A stretch of DNA of 64,000 nucleotides from Kalmusia sp. IMI 367209 (taxonomy: Eukaryota > Ascomycota > Dothideomycetes > Pleosporales > Didymosphaeriaceae): assembly GCA_027946365.1 (NCBI GenBank), contig JAPEUQ010000009.1, positions 372,001 through 436,000 of the forward strand, in the 5' to 3' direction. The notes under the pieces were generated by a model. The model saw only the letters and a list, made by a program, of their open reading frames with translations, had not been told where the DNA came from and made no database searches. Positions 45,427 through 56,914 of the stretch are shown here, piece by piece. Each line of letters opens with the position of its first letter. The first letter of the stretch is position 1. The translations under genes were made by a program, and so were the position numbers.

Positions 45427-45920
45427 AAGCGTTCTGTTTAGAATTTTGGTATGAATGTGCGGGATCATTCTGGCTGCCATGTGACAATGAAACATTCTAT
45501 ATCTTGTTGAAAATGCACCCGATCCACGGTTTGTATACCAAGGATCGACCAAACTCCGAATATTTCAAAATCACGTGACACAGCTACCGTGGTAACTTGT
45601 TATCTCCTCTGCTAAGCGAAATTTCTCCACTCCTGACTCACTCCATTAAATGCCATACTTTTTCTTGCCTTCATAAGAGAAATCCTGCTCATTGGTTACG
45701 CATTTCTCGTGGGTGAGGATGGTCGAGACGTTAAAGTTAGCAGCTCACTTCACCAGAGCCTAGTGTTGTCCACGGGAACCCAACTTTGCAAGGTGTAGCA
45801 GAACACCTTGACCGATGGGCGAGAGTTCACCTTCACTATCATCCGTCTCTTTCATTTCAACTATTCACCTCCCAAGCAGCTTGCGCTAGCGCGTTTGTAC
45901 GGTTGCAGGCTCTAGCGCCC
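45427..45920. other. Intergenic within the RING cluster
   Basis: The next gene's frame is open upstream to 45786 without an earlier ATG. Nothing else recognised. Confidence 0.5.
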
Positions 45921-46901
45921 ATGTACCACCTCGCTGACCGTACAACTCAACCGTCATACTCACCTTCCAGCGCAAGCAGCACAGGTCGCCCTAATTACGA
46001 ACAAGCCATGTCAGCCATGGAAAAGTCCACGATCGATAGCGGATATATGCTAGCACCTGACAAAAGTGTCTTCTTCGCTACAAAATGCTTCCGTCACACC
46101 GCGATCTCCTCCTCGCCGCACGAGTGGAATGGTGAAATCTGCCCAATCTGCTTGTGTGAGTACGGTACAGGACGTGACGGGGACCCAGCCGAATACCCTT
46201 TGACGGTCGAGATCCCAACCTGCAAGCATGTTTTTGGGGATCACTGTATGGTGGAATTGCTCAACAAAGAAGATCCATCGCTCAGCAAATGTCCGCTCTG
46301 CCGAACCAAATGGTTCGCTACTCCCGAGGATGACGAGTGCTGGGAGGATCCGAACGACGTTGCCCAGTGGTCGCTGGACTTGGACAACGAGCGCATGCGC
46401 CCACAGCCACGGACTCGGTTCGCTCAGTTCGCGGATCGTGGACTTGCCGGTATCAAGAGGATACTCAGAATTGCCTCCATGGATCACGAAACAGATGATC
46501 CAACCTGGACGCCAACCGAGGAAGAGGAACGGATTGCGCAGGCTGCCCTCGACACTGCATACGATCAATTATGCTCTATGCGGAGAATCGAAATGCGTGC
46601 ACAAGGCCTTGATTATCCGGAAGAAGAATGCGAAGCGCACCGTGAAGAAGCAGCGTGGTCGACGACAGAGCGCTGGTCGAGCATCCTCGGAACTTGGAAG
46701 TGTGTCGTCAGCCACACGCTCCGGGACTATCGAAATGTGGTCCTTGGACTGTACCGGCACAAGCTCGGAAAATCATGTCCGATATGTACGTACGGGCTGG
46801 GGGTCAATCATGGACAAGACAGTCAGGACGTGATTGTGAGCCAACGGAGTGTGCTTGGAGCGATCAGTGGCCGGAGGACCGTTGAGATCATTCACTACTA
46901 A
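45921..46901 (+). CDS. RING-finger protein 3 of cluster (Gly at a ligand position)
   Basis: 326 residues from ATG 45921 (MYHLADRTTQPSYSP), the first ATG in a frame open from 45786. RING-like domain at 74-127: C74-x2-C77 (CPIC), C101-x-H103, G106 in place of the fifth ligand, C109 (CKHVFGDHC), C124-x2-C127 (CPLCRTKWF). An acidic, Trp-rich region follows (DDECWEDPNDVAQWSLDLD), then a helical C-terminal half and a lone CPIC near the end. Same domain design as the genes at 43391 and 47612, so probably a paralogue. Presumed E3 ligase; substrate unknown. Confidence 0.78.
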   Translation: MYHLADRTTQPSYSPSSASSTGRPNYEQAMSAMEKSTIDSGYMLAPDKSVFFATKCFRHTAISSSPHEWNGEICPICLCEYGTGRDGDPAEYPLTVEIPTCKHVFGDHCMVELLNKEDPSLSKCPLCRTKWFATPEDDECWEDPNDVAQWSLDLDNERMRPQPRTRFAQFADRGLAGIKRILRIASMDHETDDPTWTPTEEEERIAQAALDTAYDQLCSMRRIEMRAQGLDYPEEECEAHREEAAWSTTERWSSILGTWKCVVSHTLRDYRNVVLGLYRHKLGKSCPICTYGLGVNHGQDSQDVIVSQRSVLGAISGRRTVEIIHY

Positions 46902-47611
46902 GGTCGCGTCAATGCAGATTCCAATGCACAAAATATGAGAATGATGGCTTTTAAGTAACTATTAGGTAGTAATATTTGCTAAATGGAATTGTATATGTCA
47001 ACACATGGATTATGAATTTCTAATCCTGCCATAACTCAGGTCATCAGGACCTCTAAGCCTCTCGTTCCTCTTATACCACCTTTTCGCGGGCCTTCCATCA
47101 GGAGCTGTTGCACCATCAGCTAGCAAATATGAGAGGTTCCTCTAATTCGTTCGCAGCTGCTACTGCTATTCATAAAGTTCATCATCTGAGCTGTGCTCGG
47201 CTAAAGGACGCGTTTGGAGGTCGATGGCGCGTCACTACCAGAGTATGTTTGTGGTTCAATATGAAAAGTGGAATCCAAGTGTATCAATCAAGTCCTTGTA
47301 TATAATGCGAGAATAAATTTAAAAGGCAGTTGTAAATTTTCCATCAAGAAATGAGCGGATCGAACAGAGCTTGCAAGAGATTCTGTCAGCAACTGCCTCC
47401 GCTTTGCCGACACGCCTATCCTTTGAACTACGTGCTACCCTTCGAAGCTTAGTAATACATATATATAGGACCCAGTGGGCACAATGCATCACCAGAAAGT
47501 CTGCTTTCGCTGGTGCGAACTGCACTATATTATGAGGACCATGCCAAATATCAATCATACCTTGAAGATCAAGATTTGAAGACGATAGAGATTGCCAAAA
47601 CTTGAATGTCT
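46902..47611. other. Intergenic, convergent RING genes
   Basis: 3' flanks of two convergent RING genes; no supported coding frame. Confidence 0.6.
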
Positions 47612-48085
47612 TTATATCCACCGACGCGTAGTATAGAGCATCTCTCTGATAGTCTCTAGAGCCTGCTCGACGTTTTGTACCTCCCTCCTCACCCCCTCGT
47701 CCTGGCTTTCGATTCGCGCTAGAGCGTTTAGCGCGACATCCAGAGTGCTCAAAATTTCCGTCCTAGCAGCACGTGGTGCTGGGAAAAGCTCTTCTCTGCA
47801 CAATGGGCACACATGGCTCCACGGCTGGCCTCCGCGAACGTGTCTTTCAATACACCGTCTGCCAAACATGTGACTGCACAAACCGCGGTTGATAATCTGG
47901 ATTGGGTATTCGAGGGCGTCTGCAGGTATTAATGGGTGGAGATATGACGGATCTTGTGCATTGTAGGGGTTCTGGCATATAGGACATAGTGACGCAGGCC
48001 CTTCGGTAAGAGTAGACAGGCGGATAGGACGAGTGTGGTTCGTAAGGAAGTTCGTAATCATAGATTCGTTGATGCGGTAAGCCAT
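47612..48085 (-). CDS. RING-finger protein 4 of cluster (Gly at a ligand position)
   Basis: 157 residues from ATG 48085 (MAYRINESMITNFLTNH); ATG 48181 would add 32 hydrophobic residues. RING-like domain at 34-96: C34-x2-C37 (CPICQNPY), C70-x-H72, G75 in the fifth-ligand position, C78 (CSHMFGRRC), C93-x2-C96 (CPLCREELF). A C-terminal helix (TLDVALNALARIESQDEG, then VEQALETIREML) could be a coiled coil for dimerisation. It is the only cluster member on the minus strand and the smallest. Presumed E3 ligase or E3 partner. Confidence 0.76.
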   Translation of the reverse strand: MAYRINESMITNFLTNHTRPIRLSTLTEGPASLCPICQNPYNAQDPSYLHPLIPADALEYPIQIINRGLCSHMFGRRCIERHVRGGQPWSHVCPLCREELFPAPRAARTEILSTLDVALNALARIESQDEGVRREVQNVEQALETIREMLYTTRRWI

Positions 48086-50281
48086 TTTCGTTTGCTTGAC
48101 AAGAATGAGGGTTGTTAACTGGCAGAAATTAACAAGACAGAGCTTTGCTAACTGAAAGGCGTTGGTCGAATTACAAGCCATGATTACAGAACTGAAGGTC
48201 TTTTACTGAAATGTGAAATGGGTTGCCTGGATTGATAAACTGGAATTTTTGCGTATATTTCAACGGACATGTTCGTTAAGAGCAGGTTGTCGGGTGACTG
48301 ATACAATCGTATGCCTCCTATCGCCGCTCCTCTTACATCAATGGAATCCTTCACCTTGCTATTCGTAAGTTTTACAGCATGGTCACCAGAAACATACTGT
48401 GCCGTGGTGAATATGACATGCATCAGTATTGTGAGCAATAACTTTGATGAGTCATATCTTACACACTAGGCTGTCTTTTTTATAGACAGAGGGGGACTTC
48501 TTCTAGTGATCATTTTTTCTTAGACAGATTCAATTCACCTATTGTATTATCATATGGCTTTTCACTACCTAAAGCGACTTTGAAGGAAAAACAGTAGCGA
48601 TTCATGATTCAACATAGAAAACGAAGTCTATTCGACCTAGCAGTTTCTTTCGTCCCAACTATGCCTTAGACTGCCAGCGAGCTTGAGATCTTCCTATAAG
48701 CGTATCCTTACAATGATCCAATATCATGCTGAAGATATATTATCCGTTAGACGAGAGCTTAGGATGTTGTCGGAGCTGGTATATGTACGACTTCGTGAAC
48801 CACTTGAATGAGGAGCGTTGATGACTTTATGGTTGCAATGCGGGATGATATCCATCGGTCCATCTCTCTCCTAATTGATGTAATGTTCCTCAAATAAATA
48901 GTGATGGGACTACTTACTCTATCATATACAAATCGTGATCATGAACCTGCTCGGCTTGCCTTCGCTCCAAGGCAGTGGTTCGAAACGAGACCTTCCTGCG
49001 GGACTTTCAGATGTAACCCATATGTTCCATTTCCACACTACTGGTGTGAAGAGTCTTTTCCCTGTGATTGCCCTTATAATCTGCGCCAGGCCATCGGAAG
49101 AAGGCTAGACCTTTTCCCTGATAATCTGATTGCGGAATGAGGCTAGATTGGCGGTGATACAGCGCGCGGCTACTCCCGTAAAATCCTCCGAATGAGATCA
49201 TTAGGCAAGTAGCGTTTAGGCCAGAACACCTATCGTAAAAAAGATATGTAAGGACGGACAAGACAGATAAGACTCACGATTAATCATCCACTAATCAGAT
49301 AGGTCAATATTGTTCTGGTAGGGGGTTTAACACTAAAAGTGTTTTCGAGCATACGATAATGAAGTAAACCAAACAACGGTTTAATCCGCCTCTAGACTAC
49401 CACAATAAATAGCAATTCGACGTTACACGTTAATGGCTTAGACGCAGATGTCTGGAAGAGCAATATGGGTTGTCCAAAATGGTGCATATTATTTCTTAGA
49501 TGTCGTCAGTGGAGAATTCCGGGAGTGGTTGAGCACATGAAAGTGGGGACGACCTAGAAAATACATCGCAAGGGGGTTGATCATCGGTATGCCGAGTGTG
49601 GGGGTTGGAATGGTGTAAAGGTCAAACCATGCTATCGATTAAGAGGGTGCGCATCTATGAAGCGATAAGGTTATTATTACGAGAACCTGCACTGTATTGA
49701 AGCTTAGAGAAACAGCCACGTTTGCCTCCACCTAATTTCGCGCAGCGCTTTCGTTGCTGTTCCGACTCTTGTTTACACCTTTCTACGATAACTTTTAAAC
49801 GACGCTAGTATGCTGCTAACAAAACCACAAATGGCTAACAGGAATTACAGCACTACTAAATGATACCGTATCGTCTAATCAGTTGCGCCATCAACAGTCT
49901 GAGTTTCATGAACTTACCACTATCTTGGTGTTAACACTTAACTCTTTCCACTCATTCCACAGTGCGGGAAGTAGAAACGCGGCGAAGAATCAAAACATAT
50001 GTTTCTATGTCATTTGGAAACATTCCAATGTCGTGTACCCGCACAACGGAGGGTCCACCAGTAGGGCACATCTACGGTACATTCTTGACTCAATCATACT
50101 CTACTCCCAGTACACTGACACGTACAGAATAAAAGGAAACGGTCACCATGCTAAGCGAAGCCAGGGATCTGTTCATACCCTATCATCATACAAATAGGGC
50201 TTCCCACAACAAGTGCTCAGCGGACACACAAACAGTGACAGTTACGCGACACACTCGTTGAATCAACAAGTCACGTTCACC
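48086..50281. other. Intergenic, 2.2 kb, nothing recognised
   Basis: AT-rich, with short ORFs only. No RNA gene, transposon end or coding family was recognised. Confidence 0.55.
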
Positions 50282-51121
50282 ATGCGATATACTTTTGCTT
50301 TCCTTTCTCTATCCCTCGCTGCGGCGCAGGCGCTGCCCGCAATTCAGGTTCCCTCTGTACCTGTTCTTCCGCTCGCGGGCCTCCCTGACATTTTCTCTGG
50401 CAACGGATTCAATTCGATCGCACAGACTCTCTATATCAGCGCGTCAAACATTTCCACCTCCGTTGATTCTATTGGTAAGAACCTCGAGTGACCCTAACAA
50501 CCACCATTAATATTTGGTAGCTTCGGCCAGTGCCAAGCTTTCAGCCGGTGCCAACGCCTCTACAGGCGCAAGCGTCCCTGCTGTCGACCTTGCAAAGGCG
50601 CTGTATGACACCAGCAACATCTTCTGGTCGACAGCGTACGATGTTGAGAGGAAAGTTTGCGCGCTTGCCTACTCAATCAACCAGCAGAATCTCGCAGCTC
50701 AATTGGCTAACCTAATCGCCGGGTCAGTAGAATCTCCAGTGCGAGTTATCATAATCCCATTAATGTCCTCTCCAGAATCAATTATCAAGTCCAGTCCATC
50801 ATCAAACTTCAACAAAGTCTTGTCGCCCTTCTCGCGAAAGTCGCGGACCGTAAGTCGCATGCAATGTCTCTCGCGTAGCAATATTTATTAACTGTATTCC
50901 CAGAAGTGAACAAATTCACCGACTCCGAGAAGTCAATTCTTATTGGGGCCATCCAGGCAATTGCTACTGCTGCTCAAGCTAGCATCGCCCCCATCACAAC
51001 GCTTGTCGATGGCTTGAAGGCTGTTGGTCTGAGCGGCTTCGCCAACGTGGTCAGCGGTCTCCAGGCTTCCGTGTATGCTCTTGCTATTACTTCTGGTAAT
51101 GCGCAGGCTTCCTTCCATTAA
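50282..51121 (+). CDS. Secreted HsbA-like cell-wall protein (4 exons)
   Basis: Exons 50282-50474, 50521-50722, 50776-50849 and 50904-51121, with introns of 46, 53 and 54 bp, encode 228 residues. Signal peptide MRYTFAFLSLSLAAAQALP. The mature protein is Ala/Ser-rich and all-helical in pattern. The last exon (FTDSEKSILIGAIQAIATAA, APITTLVDGLKAVGLSGFAN) resembles the C-terminal half of the HsbA (hydrophobic surface binding protein A) family, whose members are secreted and coat hydrophobic surfaces. The match is by general pattern, so the family call is moderate. Only one Cys is visible in the mature part (KVCALAY). All three splice junctions keep frame. Confidence 0.68.
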
Positions 51122-51840
51122 GCGTTCCGCGTGAGGTACTTTTGTCATTGAGATTTGTGTACGAGATGGGCATTGAGCGGGGGAGGATGGTTTGAAAAGT
51201 TTCCGTATGTCTTGCCACTTTGGACCGCGTGAGATATGTAGTGTTAGAGACGCTCTTTGGATAGAGATAATTATGCCTCTGTCGAAGAAATTAGCAATCA
51301 ACAGCTTTGATTACCGATTATGGCCTTGTCGAGGTGCCAACCTGCGCATGCAATTTGAACTCTCTGGCGCAATTAGCCTGTTGTGCCCAGCTTAGCTCCT
51401 TCGATAATACAAGACCTTACTGCGTCTCGTGGTCTTTATGCTGTGGATTACTGCATGAACATGTCCAATAGAATCCGCACTTGGCAAATAGAATTAAGAA
51501 TTTTCTTCGATAACTTGACTATTATACGATGAATGAGGTATCATTCTTTCTACTATCTTAAAAGCCCTGACCCGCTAGCGACTATGAAGTACTGAGTCAC
51601 GTGTTATCCCGATGTTCTAACTCTTACACCACAATGCCCTGCTTACGCAATTGATAGACGTGTATGTCAAATAGACCTCGATTTTCCGCTATAGTGGGCT
51701 GGTAGTCTAATGATAGAGAGGAGCTATATACAGGTGTATTTTTCCACCGAGTCAACCTAACTTCCTACCAATTCGACAAAAATCGGATTCTCCCCTAAAT
51801 CTTACTCTAGTCTCTATCCCACTAGTTCACCCATTTGTCT
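51122..51840. other. Intergenic, nothing recognised
   Basis: Convergent 3' flanks of the HsbA-like and isochorismatase-like genes. No supported ORF. Confidence 0.6.
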
Positions 51841-52741
51841 CTAGATCAAATCCGCCTCCCCCGGAATAAGTGTCCCATTCTCAATCGCAGCCGCATGCCC
51901 CCTAGCCAGATATCCATAGACGGGGAAATAACGATCCAAATAAGGCAGGACCTCCTTCGCGCCGGGCGTGTTCCTCCAGTCGCGCATCAAGTCGCACACG
52001 ATGGCGAACATGCTGACGAGCTGGACGCCGGCCTGCTGCATGCGCGAGTTGGCCGTGTCGCGGATGAGCGGGGTGGAGGTGCCGCTGGCCTCGATGTTGG
52101 CGAAGACGGAATATCCTTCTGCGCGGAGCGAGAGCGCGAGGAAGGCGGTGCAGACGTCGGTTGTGATGCCCGCGACGATGATTTGGGTCTTGTTTGTGGC
52201 GCGGACGGCGGCGCGGAAGTCGGCGTTGTCCCAGGCGCTGGAGTCTGTTAATTGTCTGTTTTTCCCTTGATGGGTAGGGGGATGAGGGGGTTGTGGGAGA
52301 CGGGTGGACGTACTCAACTTCGCCCTGACGCTTGATCAACGGGGCGTCTGGATACATCTCAAGGATCTCCTTGGGGAGGGGTCCATTGGGACCTTGCTGG
52401 GCCGAAGTGGTCATGACAACGGGGAGGTCGAAGAGCTTCCCAAGCTCGGCGTGGGCTAGGATATTGTCGCGGTAGAGCGTGGCGTCCCAGTCACGAGCAA
52501 CTTGAAAGAGGCCGACTTGGAGGTCGAGAATTAGGAGCATCTACTCAAGTTAGCAATGTGATTTGGAAGGTATGATATAGGGTGCTTACAGAGTCATTCT
52601 TGCTGAGGCGCTCCCAAGGGACGGCTAAGAAGTGTTAGCTCAAGGCATCATTGACATTCTCTTAGAGGGCGAAGTACCATCACCACAGACGGCGTTGATG
52701 AGGCCAAAGGCCGCAAGGGCAATGCTAGATCCGAACTTCAT
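51841..52741 (-). CDS. Secreted YcaC/isochorismatase-like cysteine hydrolase
   Basis: Exons 52678-52741, 52590-52624, 52314-52540 and 51841-52237, with introns of 53, 49 and 76 bp, give 240 residues. Residues 1-20 form a signal peptide (MKFGSSIALAAFGLINAVCG). The rest is a complete isochorismatase-fold domain of the YcaC subgroup: LILDLQVGLF (Asp39), TTSAQQGPNGPLP, LIKRQGEVDAWDNADF (Lys103), IIVAGITTDVCTAFLALSL (Cys138), and ANSRMQQAGVQLVS with CDLMRDWRN. Asp39, Lys103 and Cys138 form the expected catalytic triad. The third intron must end at CTCCAG to restore VDAWDN. Family members hydrolyse diverse small amides or ethers; the substrate here is unknown. Most relatives are intracellular, so the predicted export is notable. 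Confidence 0.87.
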
Positions 52742-53966
52742 CTTGAAATGCTTGGCTCTTGTGATGCTTGTGATGCTGAAGACGTGGCGTGATGGTCCCC
52801 TCATCGTGGATACAACGCCCTACTTATACGTCCACGTCCCTCTTCAACCTTCACGTCGTCTCCTAATTCAAAGCATTCCGTAATCGCTGCCAGTGGCACT
52901 GAGTTCGAGCCTATCACCAACCCCACCCGCCTTAGCTTCTTCATTTCCTTTTGCCGCCTCAAAAGCGTGGATAGTCGGTGAACGTGCACAACGCTTCCAT
53001 CGTGAACACCTGCATGTGAGGTTCCGATGTCTTCTTGTGACTAACCGGTTTGTCACTCCCTCTCCTGCAGACTTTATTCCAATTGGCCGCCTCCACTCCG
53101 AAGCCTCGTGTAACAACCGTCCATCTCGCACGCAGGGCCACTAGCACACGGCACAACGACCCTCGCCATCTCTCGCAAAAAACCCGCGAGACGAGCGACT
53201 GCATAAAAATCCAAAAGCGGTCTTTGATAAATTCCCTTGTGTAGCAAAGGTCGAGGCAAGTTCTCCAACGCTTCTCGATAGCGCCTCGCTTGAGGCTGTC
53301 GCCCAACGATTACCCCAGCTCTTTCTCTGCGGCTCCAGGCACTCTCAAGCACTTAACGCCGGGACGCCGCGCTCGTCAGCCATTACTCACCCTCTTAATA
53401 TCAATCGCCAAGCAAGCCTTGCCAGCCTCGTGCCCACATATCTGCAAGGCGCGTTTCGTCTAAAGCTGCAACTACGGGTGGCAAATCTTGTGCAAGAGTT
53501 AGTAACGGCTGACCATTGACTTTCTACACAGAACTCTGTGTAAAGAAGTCGCGCAAGGGTTGCGCACACCTCCACTTTGGCAATAATGATAGGATGGGAA
53601 AATCGGAGCGTCGTGCGTTCCGAAGAGGCGAGCTTGTGCTCCCTACGACAAACCGGTTTGATTTCCCAATGCTAGATGCGTCCATGTTCGGTGATGCGCG
53701 ATACTAGTGGAGACAGGGAAGAAAGTCTTCGATGTAATCTGAGATGAATAGCAAGGATCGGGTGCAAGAGCGAATGGGGGGATGCAGGTGCATGCCACCT
53801 CGTATATTAGTCAGCCAAACATTTTGTCGGCGAACAGCTATTCTCAACTTCGTGAATTACTCTACTTCACAGAAGAGTTCATGTAAAAAGAACAAAATTA
53901 TTGTATTAGCGAAATAGTAATGGGGGTTTCCTCCCAACATTCAGCCTTTTTGGAACACCTCGAACC
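52742..53966. other. Intergenic, nothing recognised
   Basis: Upstream region of the isochorismatase-like gene and 3' flank of the alpha/beta hydrolase gene. Short ORFs only. Confidence 0.6.
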
Positions 53967-55343
53967 TTATGCACTAAGCCCATGTGCTGCCAACCAGGTC
54001 TGCACATATTCGTTTCCAGCCGTCGAATTATAATGCGCATTGATTCCGTGGCCGGTATTCGGCTGGATATACGCTTCAAAAGCTTTCGCATTGGGAAACT
54101 GCTTCTCAGCAGCAGCCGGGATGCTCGGTCCCACTCCCCCCGTGGCGTAGCAATCGAGACCGCAGAAGGGCTCGTCGTATTCTCCCGTGTAGACAAGAAC
54201 GGGAACACTGGCCGGGCTGGTCGCAGGGGCGCTGCCGACCGTGAGGAGTTCGCCTATGGTGACGGGTTGCTTTGTGTTCTCGGAGACGACGCCGAGGCCG
54301 ATGTCGTAAGCACCGTAGCGGAGGAAGACGAATTGGTTTGCGGTGAGGTCGCTGTGGGTGAGATAGCCGCTTGGGTAGTTGAGACTCTGTTGATCTGTTA
54401 CGTTCCATCCCTCGATGATGTTCTCGACCTCGGTGGTCGCAATGACGTTCCAGATATCTGAGCCTGAAGCCATAATGCCAACGCTCTTGAGCACGGCTTG
54501 AATAGCTTGAACGAAGTTACCACTCATCCGCTGGTAGGCACTGCTCTGTAGAGAACGGTTTGAAGCGTCTCCGAAACGAAGAGGCTGGTTGAGACGTGCG
54601 CTGTGGAGCCTCCAAGCCGCAACAGTTTGCGCAGTCAAGAAAGTTCCATTTGCAGCATAGCCGGTTAGGACCAAGCCATCAGTGTTGTTAGGATATAGTG
54701 CCGAGAGCCAGAGCGATTGCACCGAGCCGAACGAGTGACCGACGTGAACGATCTTGCTGTAACGATGTTTGATTTCTGGGATCTCCCCTCCTCGCAACAA
54801 TGTTGTGACAGCGTTCAGGGCCTCGACTTCGGCTTGGGCCTGAATGACGTTGATAGGATCCCCGTGAGATGAGTTGCCGATGCCTAAGCGGTCGATAGCA
54901 AGAGTACTGTATCCTTTCGCAATCGCCACGTTGGTATAACTGTAGTTGTAGTTATTGTAGGAAAGATCCCAGTACCTGTGCCTCTGTCAACATGCATGAT
55001 CTGACAAGAATCATGGTAGCACACACGTTTTATCGAAGCCAATGCCATGGGAGAGGAGTTGAATCGTGGACCCGGAACCGCTGTCTGGATGGCAATACTT
55101 CGCAGAGATATGGTATTTTCCCCGCAGCGTTTGGTATCCTTCAAGGATAGTCGCCGAGTAATTGCGACCCTGCTGAGAGAATTCTTGAGTGAATGCAGTG
55201 ACGTCGAGGTTCCCTTCGGCAGAAATATTAGGAAAGACACCCTGCCGCGAAACTATTTCAACAGGTATAGTGAAGTTTGAACAGGTCCTCGCAGCGGCGA
55301 AGCCTGCCAGCAGAAGAGCTGAGAACGATCCAAGAGGCGCCAT
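53967..55343 (-). CDS. Secreted alpha/beta hydrolase
   Basis: Exons 55027-55343 and 53967-54975, with a 51-bp intron (GTGTGT..CAG), encode 441 residues. ATG 55343 starts a signal peptide (MAPLGSFSALLLAGFAAA). The alpha/beta-hydrolase core shows STLAIDRLGIGNSSHGDP, the nucleophile elbow GHSFGS with Ser at about residue 187, an acid-loop candidate PVLVYTGEYDEPFCGLD, and a late His in NTGHGINAHYNS. Several N-x-S/T sequons fit a secreted glycoprotein. Likely a lipase/esterase-like or epoxide-hydrolase-like enzyme acting outside the cell; substrate not inferable. The frame upstream of 55343 starts only with a TTG. Confidence 0.85.
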
Positions 55344-56914
55344 TGCGAGAGAGTTGCAGTCCAAAAAGGCCCCCCAGGCGTCAAATATAAACCGAAGAAT
55401 TACGCCTCCCAGCGGAACGAAAGGTACCGCGAAATGAGATCAGTCTTGCCGCCTTTTTAGTATTAGTCTAATAATCGATCGACACTCGAAATCAAATCCG
55501 TAGTAGCATACCCGCACCGAATTTGTATTTCCGAGCAGAACGGACCGCAACACTATGATGAAGCGGAGGTACTAGTTGCGTTCGCGCAATCGTAAGGGTC
55601 GTGATTGACACTACATGACCAATGAGGAGATGTCGGCCAACCAAGGGGCTACTATCCCAGAGCTAACGAAGCAAAAACAGATACCGGATCCACGCAATTG
55701 AGTTGTTCTCCTGGAGATGGCGCCAGCAAGCTATGCGCCAATGCAGGGAAACTTAAAGATGCCATCATAGTTAGCTCAGCTAGTCTAAATTCAAGCCCCG
55801 GATTTGGAAGCATGGTGTTGAGCTGGCAGGGTCTCGGCTCCGCGGGATGATCGAGCTCGACTGGTAACATGCGCGTGTAATGTATGGAGCAACGAAATGC
55901 ACTTGGGCTCGAGGATGCAGGAGCGCGGGTTTGAAGCTGCTGGTCAAGGTACGCTGTGATACCATCAGCTTCATTGCTGGGTGTCGTTAGAAGCAATTGG
56001 CTTTGTACCAATCCCTTGCAGATCGTCCTATCCGGATATTGGAGGCGTTCACAGTCGATGGTCCGGTGTGCACATCATCCGTAGTCAACGGGGCGAGACA
56101 TCGGGCGTAATCGTCGGACGGGTCGGAGCGGTGAAGCTAGTGCGTTGTTGCGGGTACGACACTGCAAAAGCTAGTCATAGCAGACGACATAACGAAGATT
56201 CTCTTCGTGTAACGGCAGCTTCAAAGTGTTGTGGGATCAAGATGATTCACTGAATTGCGTCCCGAAGACCCGTCCAACTCCTCTCCTGACAGCACGATAT
56301 CGTAGCTCTATAACAATCAATAAAATCGTTCTGGTTCAAGGTAGACAGACTGGTGGCCAAGTCGTTGGGAATGTGAGGTGTACATGAAGTACGAATGGCT
56401 GGAGTACCTTGGCCCGCATCCCCGCATTTACAGCTGCAGCGGCAGATGGGCACCCAGACAAGACTGCCCGCTCCAACACGCAAGACCCAATCTGTTCCCC
56501 CATCGCCACTCGGCCTAGAACCACAAATCACCTTGCACAACTCGAATTTCCCCTGACGCATCGATGCTGTTGAATCGTGACATCACGCAGCCCCACAAGG
56601 CCGTACACGATCCCGGGCTAGCGGCGGGCAAACCCACATCCGAATATACGAAGCTGCTGCAACGTGATTGGACGACGGGCACATCGCGACAGCTTCATCC
56701 AGCAGGGCCAGGATCGCAACGAGACGGAAAGGGCCTGAGGTAGCCGTTGTTCGTTTAGAGTGCGATGCTGAACTAGGAACTCAATGCGCGTCGGGAGAAC
56801 GTTTGCAGTCGCAGGATGCCTCGATGCGAAGATGGAATCCCCTATAGAAGAAGAGCCATAATGATATAAACCATGCGCCCTATCCTTCGAAAGCCCACTA
56901 TAACAATTGTCAAG
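55344..56914. other. Intergenic, divergent hydrolase / SDR
   Basis: 1.57 kb between divergent starts with only short ORFs. An in-frame ATG at 56873 could extend the SDR by 14 residues. Confidence 0.55.

Noticed and set aside
51902..52540. 212-codon frame that reads through the third intron of the isochorismatase-like gene
   Set aside because: After the true exon it turns into an Arg/His-rich shadow; splicing restores the conserved DAWDNADF and Cys blocks.
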